Positions 1 to 8,786 of a stretch of DNA of 64,000 nucleotides are shown here, piece after piece (position 1 is the stretch's first letter; every line of letters begins with the position of its first letter). A model generated the notes under the pieces. It searched no databases. It was given only the letters and a program-made list of their open reading frames with translations, and was not told the DNA's origin. This DNA is from Ignisphaera cupida (GTDB lineage: Archaea > Thermoproteota > Thermoprotei_A > Sulfolobales > Ignisphaeraceae), in the NCBI RefSeq assembly GCF_030186535.1, contig NZ_JASNVW010000001.1:310001-374000 (forward strand), in the 5' to 3' direction. The translations under genes were made by a program, and so were the position numbers.

Positions 1-2
1 TT

Positions 3-416
3 AGGAGAAAGTGGAGCTGGGGAAAAGCTATTGAAGTTAAAATACCTTTAAAACCAAGGTTCATCAAGTCACATCACTGGATTGAAAGCAACTATGGCAA
101 AGTGGCTATAGCTAGAGGTCCCTTGATTTACTGTATCGAGCAAGTAGACAATAAAGAATTTGATGTAAGAAACCTGGCTGTAAAACCAGATGAGGCAAAG
201 CTTGAAGAGGAGTATAGAAAGGATATGCTTAACGGAATTGTTGTTATCAAGGGTCATGGATATGAGTTACCTAGTGATAGCGAAAAGCTCTATAGAGATT
301 TTGATGAAACACTGGAAAAACCAGTTAAGAAACTAACATTTACTGCTATACCATACTATGCCTGGAACAATAGAGGAGCTACAAAAATGCTTGTATGGAT
401 TAAAACAATTCAATGA
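3..416 (+). CDS. C-terminal part of GH127-type beta-L-arabinofuranosidase (truncated by window edge)
   Basis: The reading frame is open from the window edge, so only the last ~137 codons are present. The visible part has the pattern G-K-V-A-I-A-R-G-P-L-I-Y-C-I-E-x-x-D-N, typical of the C-terminal beta domain of the DUF1680/GH127 family, and ends in a V-W-I-K strand. Family members remove arabinofuranose residues from plant glycans and glycoproteins; the catalytic Glu/Cys residues lie upstream of the window, so activity cannot be judged. Gfo/Idh oxidoreductases and an oligosaccharide-type ABC transporter downstream fit a sugar-catabolic locus. A GTG at 102 is internal to the domain and is not the start. 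Confidence 0.75.
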   Translation, partial: RRKWSWGKAIEVKIPLKPRFIKSHHWIESNYGKVAIARGPLIYCIEQVDNKEFDVRNLAVKPDEAKLEEEYRKDMLNGIVVIKGHGYELPSDSEKLYRDFDETLEKPVKKLTFTAIPYYAWNNRGATKMLVWIKTIQ

Positions 417-505
417 ATTATTTTGATTTTCAACAACATTACATAGCTTTACCAGATGCAGCTTTAACCAAGGATTCAATTCTAAATCTTGGAGTAAATT
501 TATGA
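413..505 (+). other. Possible 30-codon ORF overlapping the GH127 stop (ATGA)
   Basis: An ATG overlaps the TGA stop of the preceding gene by the ATGA arrangement used for translational coupling and opens a 30-codon frame ending in TGA. The peptide has no recognisable motif and nothing continues it in another frame. It may be chance or the remnant of a lost downstream gene. Confidence 0.15.
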
Positions 506-674
506 ATAAGTTTTTATGATTACATAGAGTTACATCATCGCCAAAGACATAATTATAGAGATAAGTGTACATAATTCTTTACTGCTTTTAATGCAAAGAC
601 TAATATGAACTTATTTTACATTTAAAATTTGTTATATTTTGTTTGGAATTTGCTTCAGCATCTGCGGTGAAATG

Positions 675-1328
675 ATGATAGATATGGGAGTTGTTATAAG
701 CATTGTAAGTACTATTGTATCTATAGCTGTATCTATTGCTAGCTTAGCTTATTGGCTTGGCAAAAAGTTTTCAGAGATAGATTCAAGATTTAAGCTAATG
801 GATGAAAGATTTAATCGAATAGATAAAAAGTTTGAGTTAATAGATACAAAATTTAAGCAAATTGATGAAAGATTTAATCAGATAGATAAGAAGATTAGTG
901 ATCTAGAAAATAGCATTTCTAATCTGAGGTCGAGAATGGATAGATTGGAAAACGCCTTTTCGCAATTTTCAGACCTTCTTATATCTCTACTAAGCAGTAA
1001 AGGCATGTTTACATCAACTGAGGTTATTCTTGTAAAAAGTGTTGTTAAAGCACTGCTTCCAGCAACAAGATCCAAGTACTACACAAAAGAAGTTTATGAA
1101 AAACTCAAGCAACTACTAGATAAGAATCCAGAAGACTACACAATGGCTGATATTGAAGAGCTTTTCAGAATAGCAGATCTCATAGAAATGGAGGGATTTG
1201 AAAGCAATAGAAGAGATTTGAAAGAGTATGCATGGAGACTAAGATTCTATGCCATGATAGTTAGAGCAGTTTACATATATCCAAAGATTGTAAAAGCAGA
1301 AGAAAAAATTGAACACATTAAACGATAA
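675..1328 (+). CDS. Membrane-anchored coiled-coil protein, unknown function
   Basis: About 217 residues. The start is placed at an ATG just after GGTGA (666-670); ATG 672 or 684 are alternatives, and a longer frame from TTG 639 would put the ribosome site inside the gene. Residues ~5-28 form one hydrophobic helix (V-V-I-S-I-V-S-T...). Residues ~28-95 are a heptad coiled coil with repeated F-x-x-I/M-D-x-R/K-F units. The rest is a predicted helical domain without known motifs. Similar short coiled-coil proteins are common in archaea but have no agreed function. It is a single gene with no clear operon partner. Confidence 0.65.
   Translation: MIDMGVVISIVSTIVSIAVSIASLAYWLGKKFSEIDSRFKLMDERFNRIDKKFELIDTKFKQIDERFNQIDKKISDLENSISNLRSRMDRLENAFSQFSDLLISLLSSKGMFTSTEVILVKSVVKALLPATRSKYYTKEVYEKLKQLLDKNPEDYTMADIEELFRIADLIEMEGFESNRRDLKEYAWRLRFYAMIVRAVYIYPKIVKAEEKIEHIKR
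798..890 (+). repeat. Internal coding repeat of the coiled coil
   Basis: A stretch encoding D-E-R-F-N-x-I-D-K-K occurs twice about 63 nt apart (near 798 and 860), with almost the same DNA; intermediate copies (F-E-L-I-D-T-K-F-K-Q-I-D) are diverged. The coiled coil probably grew by tandem duplication. Confidence 0.6.
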
Positions 1329-1481
1329 TTTTATCCAACTTAATTCCAAGTTTATTTCCTGTTTTGATAACACCTCTACACAAAACGCTTTAAATGAACT
1401 AAGTAAGTCAAGAACATATTTTCTTTTAGTTAATGTAATGCTGAAAATATAGCATTGAATAATATGGCATATACACAAAAA

Positions 1482-1490
1482 CTTTAAAAG
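1482..1490 (+). promoter_or_regulatory. Probable TATA box of the oxidoreductase gene
   Basis: CTTTAAAAG lies ~35 nt before ATG 1523. An archaeal initiation ~25 nt downstream would put the transcript start near 1512, after TTG 1499, which favours ATG 1523 as the translation start. Confidence 0.4.
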
Positions 1491-1522
1491 TATTAATATT
1501 GAAAAAAGTTGATGTGTGTTGT

Positions 1523-2524
1523 ATGGCAGATAAATTAAGAATGGCTCTTGTAGGAGCAGGCATGATTGTAAGAGAGGCTCATATAAAATCATTGAAAAGG
1601 TTAAGTGATAGAGTTGAGGTAGTGGCAGTATATTCTCGTAGACTTGAGGTTGCGAAAAATTTTGCTAAGGAGCATGGAATTCCTTTATATACAGATAACT
1701 GGAGAGAGGTTATTGGAAGAAGCGATGTGGATGTAGTTTTAATTGCCACTCCTAATTACACTCATAAGCCCATAGCTGTTGAAGCTGCTAAAAGCGGTAA
1801 ACACATATTTCTTGAAAAGCCTATAGCATTGAGTATAGAAGATGGTGAAGCGATTGTTAAGGAAGCAGAAAGTCATGGAGTCAAGCTGTTAGTGGGACAC
1901 TGTCTCAGGTTTTGGCCAGAGTATGTAAGGATCAAGAAAGCTGTTGAAAATGGTGTTATTGGTGAGCCTAGAGTTGCTCGAGCCTATAGGCTATCTTCAT
2001 TTCCTCGCTGGACTCAATGGCATAGATATAAAGAGTTTAGTGGAGGTGTTGTGATAGATTTGGGCATACATGATTTAGACTATTTGAGATGGGTTCTTGG
2101 CGAACCAGTTGAGGTTTATGCTGTTGGCGGTATTAGAACAAGGTATTCTGTTGATGCAATTGATTATGCAATGGCTATTATAAAATTTAGAGATGGTGCA
2201 ATAGCATATGTGGAATCGAGCTGGGCTATGCCTGAAAACTTCAGATTCTACACATATCTTGAGATTACAGGCACAAAAGGGCTTTTAACAGTAGATAACA
2301 ATACTACTGCAACAGTTACTACATATATAGATGATTCATTTTGGAGCTTTGCCCCTGTAGATGATAATGCATATTACCTGGAAATGAAGGCATTTCTTGA
2401 TTGGATTCAACATGATGTTAAACCACCATTGGAGCCCAGGGATGCTGTGGAGAGTCTTAGGCTGGCACTGGCTATAGTAAAGAGTATAGAAAGAGGTGAG
2501 GTAGTGAAAATAGCAGTGGGGTGA
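1523..2524 (+). CDS. Gfo/Idh/MocA family oxidoreductase
   Basis: Predicted NAD(P)-dependent sugar or polyol dehydrogenase, cytoplasmic, ~333 aa. The N-terminal Rossmann fold has G-A-G-M near residues 10-14. The family E-K-P motif (F-L-E-K-P-I-A) follows, and the C-terminal alpha/beta domain has G-G-V-V-I-D-L-G-I-H-D-L-D-Y, with the His expected near the substrate. ATG 1523 is chosen over TTG 1499 because of the upstream TATA box and because the Rossmann strand begins right after it. The next oxidoreductase follows immediately, so the two are probably co-transcribed. Substrate unknown; linkage to GH127 suggests a pentose or its derivative (inference). Confidence 0.85.
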   Translation: MADKLRMALVGAGMIVREAHIKSLKRLSDRVEVVAVYSRRLEVAKNFAKEHGIPLYTDNWREVIGRSDVDVVLIATPNYTHKPIAVEAAKSGKHIFLEKPIALSIEDGEAIVKEAESHGVKLLVGHCLRFWPEYVRIKKAVENGVIGEPRVARAYRLSSFPRWTQWHRYKEFSGGVVIDLGIHDLDYLRWVLGEPVEVYAVGGIRTRYSVDAIDYAMAIIKFRDGAIAYVESSWAMPENFRFYTYLEITGTKGLLTVDNNTTATVTTYIDDSFWSFAPVDDNAYYLEMKAFLDWIQHDVKPPLEPRDAVESLRLALAIVKSIERGEVVKIAVG

Positions 2525-2529
2525 GAACA

Positions 2530-3528
2530 ATGATTAGACTTGCTATAGTGTCATTTGCTCATATGCATGCATGGAGTTATATTAGAGTTGTTAAAGAGTT
2601 GGAGGCTGAGGGAAAGGCTGTTTTAGAGGCTATATATGATGATAATACCGAAAGGCTTAGAAAAGCTGCGGAGATTTACAAACCAAAGAATGTTTATAGC
2701 TCATTTGATAAAGTGATTGAGAACAAAGAAATTGATGCAGTAATTATAGCCTCGGAAAATGCTAGGCATGCAATGTATGCAATACCGTTGATGAAAGAGG
2801 GAAAGCACGTACTTGTTGAAAAACCAATAGCTACAACAATTAATGATGCAAAGCAAATGGTTGAAGCGGCGAAAAAGAGCAATGTAAAACTCCAAGTGGC
2901 ATTTGTTATGCGTTACCATGATGCAGCTATAGAAGTTAAAAACATTGTTAATAAACTTGGCAAAATATGGTATATAACATCGACAAATCATGGTACATGC
3001 CCCTTTGACTGGTTTGTAGACCCTGTACTTGCTGGTGGAGGCGCTATGATGGATCACATAGTTCATGTAGCTGACTTGATACGGTTTTACACAGGTAGAG
3101 AATTCTACGAGGTCACGGCATTCATTGGAAGAAATCTGTATCCAGAACTCAAAGTAGAGGATAATGCACTGCTCATAGCAAAGCTAGATGATGGAACACC
3201 AGTATCAATTGATTGTAGCTGGTCTAGACCAAAAACATGGCCGACATGGGGTGATGTCTACATGCATATTGTTGGTGAAAGAGGAGCAATAATTCTAAAC
3301 GCATTCAACCAAAACATTTGGATTGCCAACACAAACTCATTTAAGTGGCATTACTTTGGCCCCGATGCAGACAAAAACATGATTCTTGACTTCATAGATT
3401 GTATAAAAAAGGATAGAAAACCCAAAGCCACAGGCGAAGACGGGTTGAAAGCACTAGAAGTTGTAGTAGCAGCATATAAATCTGCAAAAGAAGGAAGACC
3501 AATAAAAATTTCCGAAATTGAGCAATGA
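2530..3528 (+). CDS. Gfo/Idh/MocA family oxidoreductase, second copy
   Basis: About 332 aa and only distantly similar to its neighbour. It has the V-E-K-P-I-A motif and G-G-G-A-M-M-D-H-I-V-H-V-A-D, so it belongs to the same family of NAD(P)-linked sugar dehydrogenases. The usual glycine-rich loop is replaced by S-F-A-H-M-H-A-W-S, so cofactor binding may differ. The GTG at 2521 overlaps the previous stop, but GGTGAG at 2520-2525 is well placed for ATG 2530, which I prefer. Two paralogues in tandem suggest consecutive or reversible oxidation steps on one sugar (inference). Confidence 0.82.
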   Translation: MIRLAIVSFAHMHAWSYIRVVKELEAEGKAVLEAIYDDNTERLRKAAEIYKPKNVYSSFDKVIENKEIDAVIIASENARHAMYAIPLMKEGKHVLVEKPIATTINDAKQMVEAAKKSNVKLQVAFVMRYHDAAIEVKNIVNKLGKIWYITSTNHGTCPFDWFVDPVLAGGGAMMDHIVHVADLIRFYTGREFYEVTAFIGRNLYPELKVEDNALLIAKLDDGTPVSIDCSWSRPKTWPTWGDVYMHIVGERGAIILNAFNQNIWIANTNSFKWHYFGPDADKNMILDFIDCIKKDRKPKATGEDGLKALEVVVAAYKSAKEGRPIKISEIEQ

Positions 3529-3658
3529 ACAATAAATTAAAAGTAATGTTTATTTTCAACTAAATAACTTATTTTAATGTTTACCTGTCAACAGCTTTCT
3601 AGAAACTGGATTTTATTAAATTTTTGCAAGAGATAAAATCGTATAACTTTAATTAAAA

Positions 3659-3667
3659 TTTATAAAT
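3659..3667 (+). promoter_or_regulatory. TATA box before the ABC binding-protein gene
   Basis: TTTATAAAT lies 33 nt before the chosen ATG at 3700, a normal archaeal spacing with a very short leader. It probably drives the whole 3700-9983 operon. Confidence 0.5.
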
Positions 3668-3699
3668 GTGTCCGCATGAAAAGTAATTTGGGGTGTCAT

Positions 3700-5790
3700 A
3701 TGCGTAGTTATACAAAAATGATAAGTAAGATTGGCCTTTGTGTATTAGTAATATTGTTGATAATACTTCAATACTACTCAGCTTATGTAGGTGCACAAGA
3801 AAGAAGAAATTACTTTGTGGGAGCATGGCCTTATCTGATACCACCCACTGGTCATTTTAACCCGTTTGCACCAAACGCAATAACACTAGGCATATACTTT
3901 GATCTTATATGGGCTCCTCTAGGCATGTATATTTGGCACAATTCGTCATGGTTTAAGATCCTTGGGGAAGACTGGTACTTCAGTCCTGATTACCGCACAT
4001 TCACTGTAAAGATTAGGAGAGATGCGAGGTGGAGTGATGGAACACCCTTTACAACAAAGGATATTAAATGCACTTGGCTACTTTTGTGGTCTCAAGGGCA
4101 TGCACTATTTAAATATGTTGACCCAGATATTGAAACACCTGATGACTATACAGCTGTCTTTCATATAGTTAATCCTGTTGCACCAATGATTGTAGAAAGG
4201 TATGTAGTTCGCCAAAACTATGCCCCATATAAAACATATAAACAATTCTGTGATCAGCTAGAGTCATTGATAAGAGCTGGTGTAAAGGACTTTAAGGTTA
4301 GAGATGTTCAAAACATTGCAGGTAATTTATCAGAGTTCAGGCCAGATAAAATGCTTGCATCAGGACCATTTGAAATTGATGTGGCAAGTATTACAGAAGC
4401 TGAGCTATGGCTAAAGAAAAACCCGTATTCGCCATTCGCTAAGGATGTTTTGTTTGACTGGATAAAAATATTCAATGGAGAAACACCTGTTGTAATGCCT
4501 CTTGTGATGGCCAAAGAGGTGGATTACGCTACGCATGGCTTTCCAGTTGCTGCTGAAAAACAGTTCATAGAACTTGGAATCAAGATCCTTAGACCACCAA
4601 CATATTTTGGTCCTGCACTAGCTTTTAACTACAATCATAGTAAGTATGGTGAGTTATTTAGGAGGAAGGAGTTTAGACAAGCAATAGCCTATGCATTAAA
4701 TATGACTGAAAATGCATTTGTATCACTAGGTGTGAGTGCCAGGCCATCAAAATATATGACTGGTACATTTGATGAAATCACAGAGCTATGGCTATTGCCA
4801 GAATACAAAGCAATGTTAAATAAATATGAGTATAATCCAGCTAAAGCAGAAGAATTGTTAAAGAGCATAGGACTTGAGAAGAAAGGTGGGACATGGTATT
4901 GGAAGGGAGAGCCTGTAGAGCTAGAGATAATGGTTCATGCAGAATTTGCCGATTGGTCTGCATCAGCTGAAAATGTTAAAACACAACTTGAGAAATTTGG
5001 ATTCAAAGTAGTTTTAAGACCAACAACATTTACACAAGTAACTCCATTAATTCAGCAAGGCCAATTTATGATAGCATATGTTGGGTGGGGAGCAGGCCAT
5101 CCACACCCATTTATGAGCTACGATTCGTTGTTTGCAACATTCAATACAAGATATTATATGGGTACAGGATACATAGGTATGTCGCTTCCAATGATTTGGG
5201 ACACTAAAATAGGCAAGGTCAATGCGTCTGAGCTAATATATTTAATGGGATATAGTTTAGATATAAACAAGCAAAAGGAAGCATTTTCAAAAATGGCCGT
5301 AGCATTCAATGATTTCTTACCAGTTATACCATTGTGGCAGAGATATGGAAACAACCCAGTATTAGACGGTGTAAGGGTATGTGGATGGCTACCATTCAAT
5401 GATCCATTATACAAAAACTCTGTTTATACTGACAGCTTCGTGATAATAATGATATATGCAGGTATACTACATCCATGTGGAATTGTGCCAACACCTAAAC
5501 CAACTCCCACACCTACACCAACACCTACTCCGACTCCAACTCCTACACCAACGCCTACTCCAACACCATCTCCAACACCAACACCTACAACAGCACCTGG
5601 TGTTGTAGCAACTGTTACTGTTTTTGCTACTCAAACAATTGAAAGAACTGTTACAACAATATCAACAGTGTTATCAACAACAACATCAACTATTACACAA
5701 ACAGTAACAGAATGGACAACAACAATAGCAATAGCAATAGTACTATTCATAATAGGATTCGCAATAGCATGGACAATAAAAAGAAGATAA
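3700..5790 (+). CDS. ABC transporter substrate-binding protein, family 5 (peptide/oligosaccharide)
   Basis: About 696 aa. ATG 3700 is preceded by GGGGTG (3690-3695); the ATG at 3676 lacks such a site. An N-terminal signal/anchor helix (I-G-L-C-V-L-V-I-L-L-I-I-L) is followed by a large SBP_bac_5 domain (W-S-D-G-T-P-F-T-T-K-D-I is typical). Residues ~596-635 are a Pro-Thr linker, then a Ser/Thr stalk and a C-terminal membrane helix with K-R-R end. This build, with the receptor held on the outer membrane face by a C-terminal anchor, is known for crenarchaeal and Thermococcus solute receptors, many of which bind oligosaccharides rather than peptides. First gene of a complete transporter operon. 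Confidence 0.9.
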   Translation: MRSYTKMISKIGLCVLVILLIILQYYSAYVGAQERRNYFVGAWPYLIPPTGHFNPFAPNAITLGIYFDLIWAPLGMYIWHNSSWFKILGEDWYFSPDYRTFTVKIRRDARWSDGTPFTTKDIKCTWLLLWSQGHALFKYVDPDIETPDDYTAVFHIVNPVAPMIVERYVVRQNYAPYKTYKQFCDQLESLIRAGVKDFKVRDVQNIAGNLSEFRPDKMLASGPFEIDVASITEAELWLKKNPYSPFAKDVLFDWIKIFNGETPVVMPLVMAKEVDYATHGFPVAAEKQFIELGIKILRPPTYFGPALAFNYNHSKYGELFRRKEFRQAIAYALNMTENAFVSLGVSARPSKYMTGTFDEITELWLLPEYKAMLNKYEYNPAKAEELLKSIGLEKKGGTWYWKGEPVELEIMVHAEFADWSASAENVKTQLEKFGFKVVLRPTTFTQVTPLIQQGQFMIAYVGWGAGHPHPFMSYDSLFATFNTRYYMGTGYIGMSLPMIWDTKIGKVNASELIYLMGYSLDINKQKEAFSKMAVAFNDFLPVIPLWQRYGNNPVLDGVRVCGWLPFNDPLYKNSVYTDSFVIIMIYAGILHPCGIVPTPKPTPTPTPTPTPTPTPTPTPTPTPSPTPTPTTAPGVVATVTVFATQTIERTVTTISTVLSTTTSTITQTVTEWTTTIAIAIVLFIIGFAIAWTIKRR
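5488..5590 (+). repeat. Pro-Thr coding microsatellite (linker)
   Basis: Tandem six-base units of the form CCAACA/CCTACT encode an uninterrupted (PT)n linker with one Lys and one Ser interruption. Synonymous codons vary between units, so it is not a fresh expansion, but length may still change by slippage. Confidence 0.8.
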
Positions 5791-5864
5791 ATCGTAATAA
5801 AAATATAAATTTTTTATTTTAATCTTATTTAGGATTAGATAATGTTAAAATTGGTGATTAATTG

Positions 5865-6896
5865 ATGTCTTTACATCATAAATTATATCGTATTTTTAGA
5901 AGTTACTTGTTCTGGAGGGTTGTAAGAGCTTTTGTAACAATACTTATTGTGATGACGCTTACATTTTTTATATTAAGGCTTATGCCAGGTAATCCAATTG
6001 ATTTATACATAATAAATTTAATGACTTCAGGAGGTTTATCATATGAGGAAGCTAGAAACAGAGCGTTAGCAATGTTTCGTATTAATCTTACGAGACCTTT
6101 ATATGAGCAATACTTTGAGTATGTATCAAATGTTTTTAGGGGTGATTTGGGTCATTCCATAGTAAGTATAGGAACGCCTGTTATTAAGATAATAGCTGAG
6201 TTTCTTCCGTGGACTATTTTCTCTGTTGGAATAGCTCTCATAATATCATTTTTGTTAGGTATTTTCATAGGAACTTTCATGGCTTATCGAAGAGGTAGTA
6301 AGATAGACTCTGTGCTTATATCATTATTCTCAATACTTTCTGCCATACCAAATTATATAATTGGTTTATTATTCATAGTAATTCTGGGTGCGCAGCTGAA
6401 AATAGTGCCATTTACTATGCTAAGAGGTGCTTACAGTCCCTATATAAAACCAGGGTTTACTGTAGAATTCATAGCAGATATATTTCTGCATGCTGCATTT
6501 CCGATACTAGTTTATGTTTTGACAACTATAGGTAGCTGGGCATTGACTATGAGAGGAAGTGTGATATCTGTTCTTGGTGAAGACTATGTACTTGTAGCTA
6601 AAGTAAGAGGGTTGCCTGAAAGAAGAATTATGTGGACGTATGTAGGGAGAAATGCTATTCTACCTCTTTTCACAAACTTAGCTATATCAATAGGCTTTAT
6701 ATTTGGTGGTTCAACACTTGTTGAATTTGTTTTTGTATATAGAGGTATAGGTTACAGGCTTTGGGAAGCAATTTCTGCAAGAGATTACCCAGTAGCTCAA
6801 GGCATATTTTTAATAGTTACAGCAGCTGTTGTGATAGCCAATCTAATTGCAGATCTTATCTATGCAATACTTGATCCAAGGGTGAGAATACAGTGA
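5865..6896 (+). CDS. ABC transporter permease, DppB/OppB type
   Basis: About 343 aa with six predicted membrane helices. ATG 5865 follows GGTGAT (5853-5858); the TTG at 5862 is less likely. The N-terminal region has the DppB signature F-I-L-R-L-M-P-G-N-P-I-D. The cytoplasmic coupling (EAA-like) loop, D-Y-V-L-V-A-K-V-R-G-L-P, lies at ~238-250 and is followed by R-R-I-M-W-T-Y. It forms the membrane channel with the next gene; their ends overlap by four bases (GTGA). Confidence 0.92.
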   Translation: MSLHHKLYRIFRSYLFWRVVRAFVTILIVMTLTFFILRLMPGNPIDLYIINLMTSGGLSYEEARNRALAMFRINLTRPLYEQYFEYVSNVFRGDLGHSIVSIGTPVIKIIAEFLPWTIFSVGIALIISFLLGIFIGTFMAYRRGSKIDSVLISLFSILSAIPNYIIGLLFIVILGAQLKIVPFTMLRGAYSPYIKPGFTVEFIADIFLHAAFPILVYVLTTIGSWALTMRGSVISVLGEDYVLVAKVRGLPERRIMWTYVGRNAILPLFTNLAISIGFIFGGSTLVEFVFVYRGIGYRLWEAISARDYPVAQGIFLIVTAAVVIANLIADLIYAILDPRVRIQ

Positions 6897-7801
6897 AGCA
6901 CTCCAATAAAAAATCAATTGGTATTGCTAAGCATAGAGCAGTTTTTTTAGTAGTTTCAGCGGCAAAATTCTTACGTATACTTAGCAAAAATAAAATAGGT
7001 ATGCTTGGCTTAGTCATACTATTGTTTTTTATAGTGCTAGGTTCTATAGGTCCTCTGATAATACCTAGACCAACTAGTAATCCAACTGCGATTTACTTAC
7101 CCCCTAGTTTGGAACATCCTTTTGGAACAGATTTTGAAGGAAAAGATGTTTTTGCGCAAATAGTTCATGGCACACCAATAGTTCTTCAAATAGCTTTCTT
7201 AACGGGGTTTTTAACCGTTATAATTTCATTTACATTAGGGGCTTTGTCAGGCTATAGAGGGGGTTTAGTTGACTCTATCATAATGTTCATATCTGATGTT
7301 ATACTAACAATACCATTTATACCATTATTTATGGTGTTAGCTACAGTAGTGAAGTTTAACGAGGCTAGAATCATAGCTTTGCTGCTCGCAGTATTTTCAT
7401 GGCCTCCTATTGCAAGAGCTATTAGATCTCAGGTATTGGCATTAAGAGAAACAACATTTATTGAAGCTGCAAGGATTATAGGCTATTCATCTATTGAGAT
7501 AGTATTTAGAGAAATATTGCCAAATATTGCAGCATTTATTGCAGTAAGTTTCATATTCGCATCTATCAATGCTATATATGCTCAAGTAGGTCTTGCTTTT
7601 CTAGGTATAATACCCTATATTGGAGAAAACTGGGGAATAATGATAAACAGGGCTTATACATATGGAGCTATTTTTTATAGCAAGAGTTTTTGGTATAACA
7701 TGGCCCCTATAATAATGATAATACTTCTCCAATTAGGTCTATTACTGTTTTCAAGACTACTTGAAGACTTTCTAAATCCTAGGGTGAGAGTAGGTGAATG
7801 A
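6893..7801 (+). CDS. ABC transporter permease, DppC/OppC type
   Basis: 302 aa. GTG 6893 overlaps the upstream stop as GTGA, with GGTGAG at 6881. It has the DppC-type N-terminal helix (N-K-I-G-M-L-G-L-V-I-L), H-P-F-G-T-D-F-E-G-K-D-V-F in the periplasmic-side loop, and an EAA loop T-F-I-E-A-A-R-I-I-G-Y at ~187-197. Partner permease of the 5865 product, coupled by translation. Confidence 0.92.
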   Translation: MKHSNKKSIGIAKHRAVFLVVSAAKFLRILSKNKIGMLGLVILLFFIVLGSIGPLIIPRPTSNPTAIYLPPSLEHPFGTDFEGKDVFAQIVHGTPIVLQIAFLTGFLTVIISFTLGALSGYRGGLVDSIIMFISDVILTIPFIPLFMVLATVVKFNEARIIALLLAVFSWPPIARAIRSQVLALRETTFIEAARIIGYSSIEIVFREILPNIAAFIAVSFIFASINAIYAQVGLAFLGIIPYIGENWGIMINRAYTYGAIFYSKSFWYNMAPIIMIILLQLGLLLFSRLLEDFLNPRVRVGE

Positions 7802-8777
7802 GAAAATACTGAGAATATCAAGACTTAGTATAATTTATGGTGCTAGAAGAGGTTTTGTAAAGGCTGTTAGAGATGTTTCACTGGATCTGTATAGAGGAGA
7901 ATGTCTAGCATTAGTAGGAGAAAGTGGCTCAGGAAAAACAACACTTGCCTTGTCAATAGTCAGAGCTTTACCTACAAATGCAAAAATTGTTAGTGGAAAC
8001 GTATACTATCATCTTGATAATAATAAGGAGGTTGATATAACCAAGTTAACTGAGGATGAAATGAGAAAAATCAGATGGAGAGAAATAGCAATGGTTTTTC
8101 AAGGAAGTATGAATGCGTTCAATCCTGTATTAAAGATAGGGGATCACTTTATTGAAACAGCAAAGGCCCATAGATTTGCTATGGACAAAAATGAAATAAT
8201 TGAAAAAGCCTCTAACCTGCTATCGCTAGTTTTGCTTGATGCTAAACGAGTTTTAAATAGTTATCCACATCAGCTTAGTGGCGGAATGAAACAAAGAACT
8301 CTCATAGCTTTATCGTTACTTCTTAATCCAAAAATTATTATAATGGATGAACCAACATCAGCATTGGATGTTGTATCACAAAAAGTAGTATTAAATGCTC
8401 TTAGCAATATTAAGAAAGAGCTAAATTTATCAATGATATTTATTACACATGATCTGGGCATAACAGCTGAAGTTGCCGATAGAGTTTCTGTTATGTATGC
8501 TGGTCAAATTGTTGAAATAGGTAATGTGTTCGAGATGTATTATGATCCTCTTCATCCATATACCCAAGGTCTTTTAAAAGCTATACCAAGGCTCAGAGGC
8601 TCTGTAAACATAACATCAATACCAGGATCTCCACCAGACCTCATAAATCTACCCCCTGGATGTTCCTTCCATCCTAGATGCCCATTTGCTATGGATGTTT
8701 GTAGAAGGGAGGAGCCGCCGATGATTGAGGTTGATAAGAATCGTTTTGTGAAGTGCTGGTTATATATGAAAAAATAG
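7794..8777 (+). CDS. ABC transporter ATP-binding protein, OppD type
   Basis: 327 aa, GTG start overlapping the permease end by eight bases with GGTGAG upstream. Walker A G-E-S-G-S-G-K-T-T is at ~42-50, the ABC signature L-S-G-G-M-K-Q-R at ~160-167 and Walker B I-I-I-M-D-E-P at ~180. The C-terminal oligopeptide/dipeptide domain has P-P-G-C-S-F-H-P-R-C-P-F, the conserved Cys region typical of Opp/Dpp ATPases. It powers uptake together with the OppF-type protein. The last ~27 codons match a distant paralogue almost base for base (see repeat entry at 8670). Confidence 0.93.
   Translation: MNEKILRISRLSIIYGARRGFVKAVRDVSLDLYRGECLALVGESGSGKTTLALSIVRALPTNAKIVSGNVYYHLDNNKEVDITKLTEDEMRKIRWREIAMVFQGSMNAFNPVLKIGDHFIETAKAHRFAMDKNEIIEKASNLLSLVLLDAKRVLNSYPHQLSGGMKQRTLIALSLLLNPKIIIMDEPTSALDVVSQKVVLNALSNIKKELNLSMIFITHDLGITAEVADRVSVMYAGQIVEIGNVFEMYYDPLHPYTQGLLKAIPRLRGSVNITSIPGSPPDLINLPPGCSFHPRCPFAMDVCRREEPPMIEVDKNRFVKCWLYMKK
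8670..8749 (+). repeat. 80-bp tract nearly identical to 39827-39906 (inverted copy)
   Basis: This part of the OppD-type gene matches the reverse complement of 39827-39906 with two differences, at 8681 and 8729. Both copies encode the Cys-rich C-terminal segment ending in D-K-N-R-F-V. Flanking sequence is much more diverged, which suggests gene conversion or recombination. Confidence 0.85.
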
Positions 8778-8786
8778 GGTGTATAT

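Noticed and set aside
5488-5590. CRISPR-like repeat array
   Set aside because: The repeat is a coding Pro-Thr linker with six-base units and no spacers.
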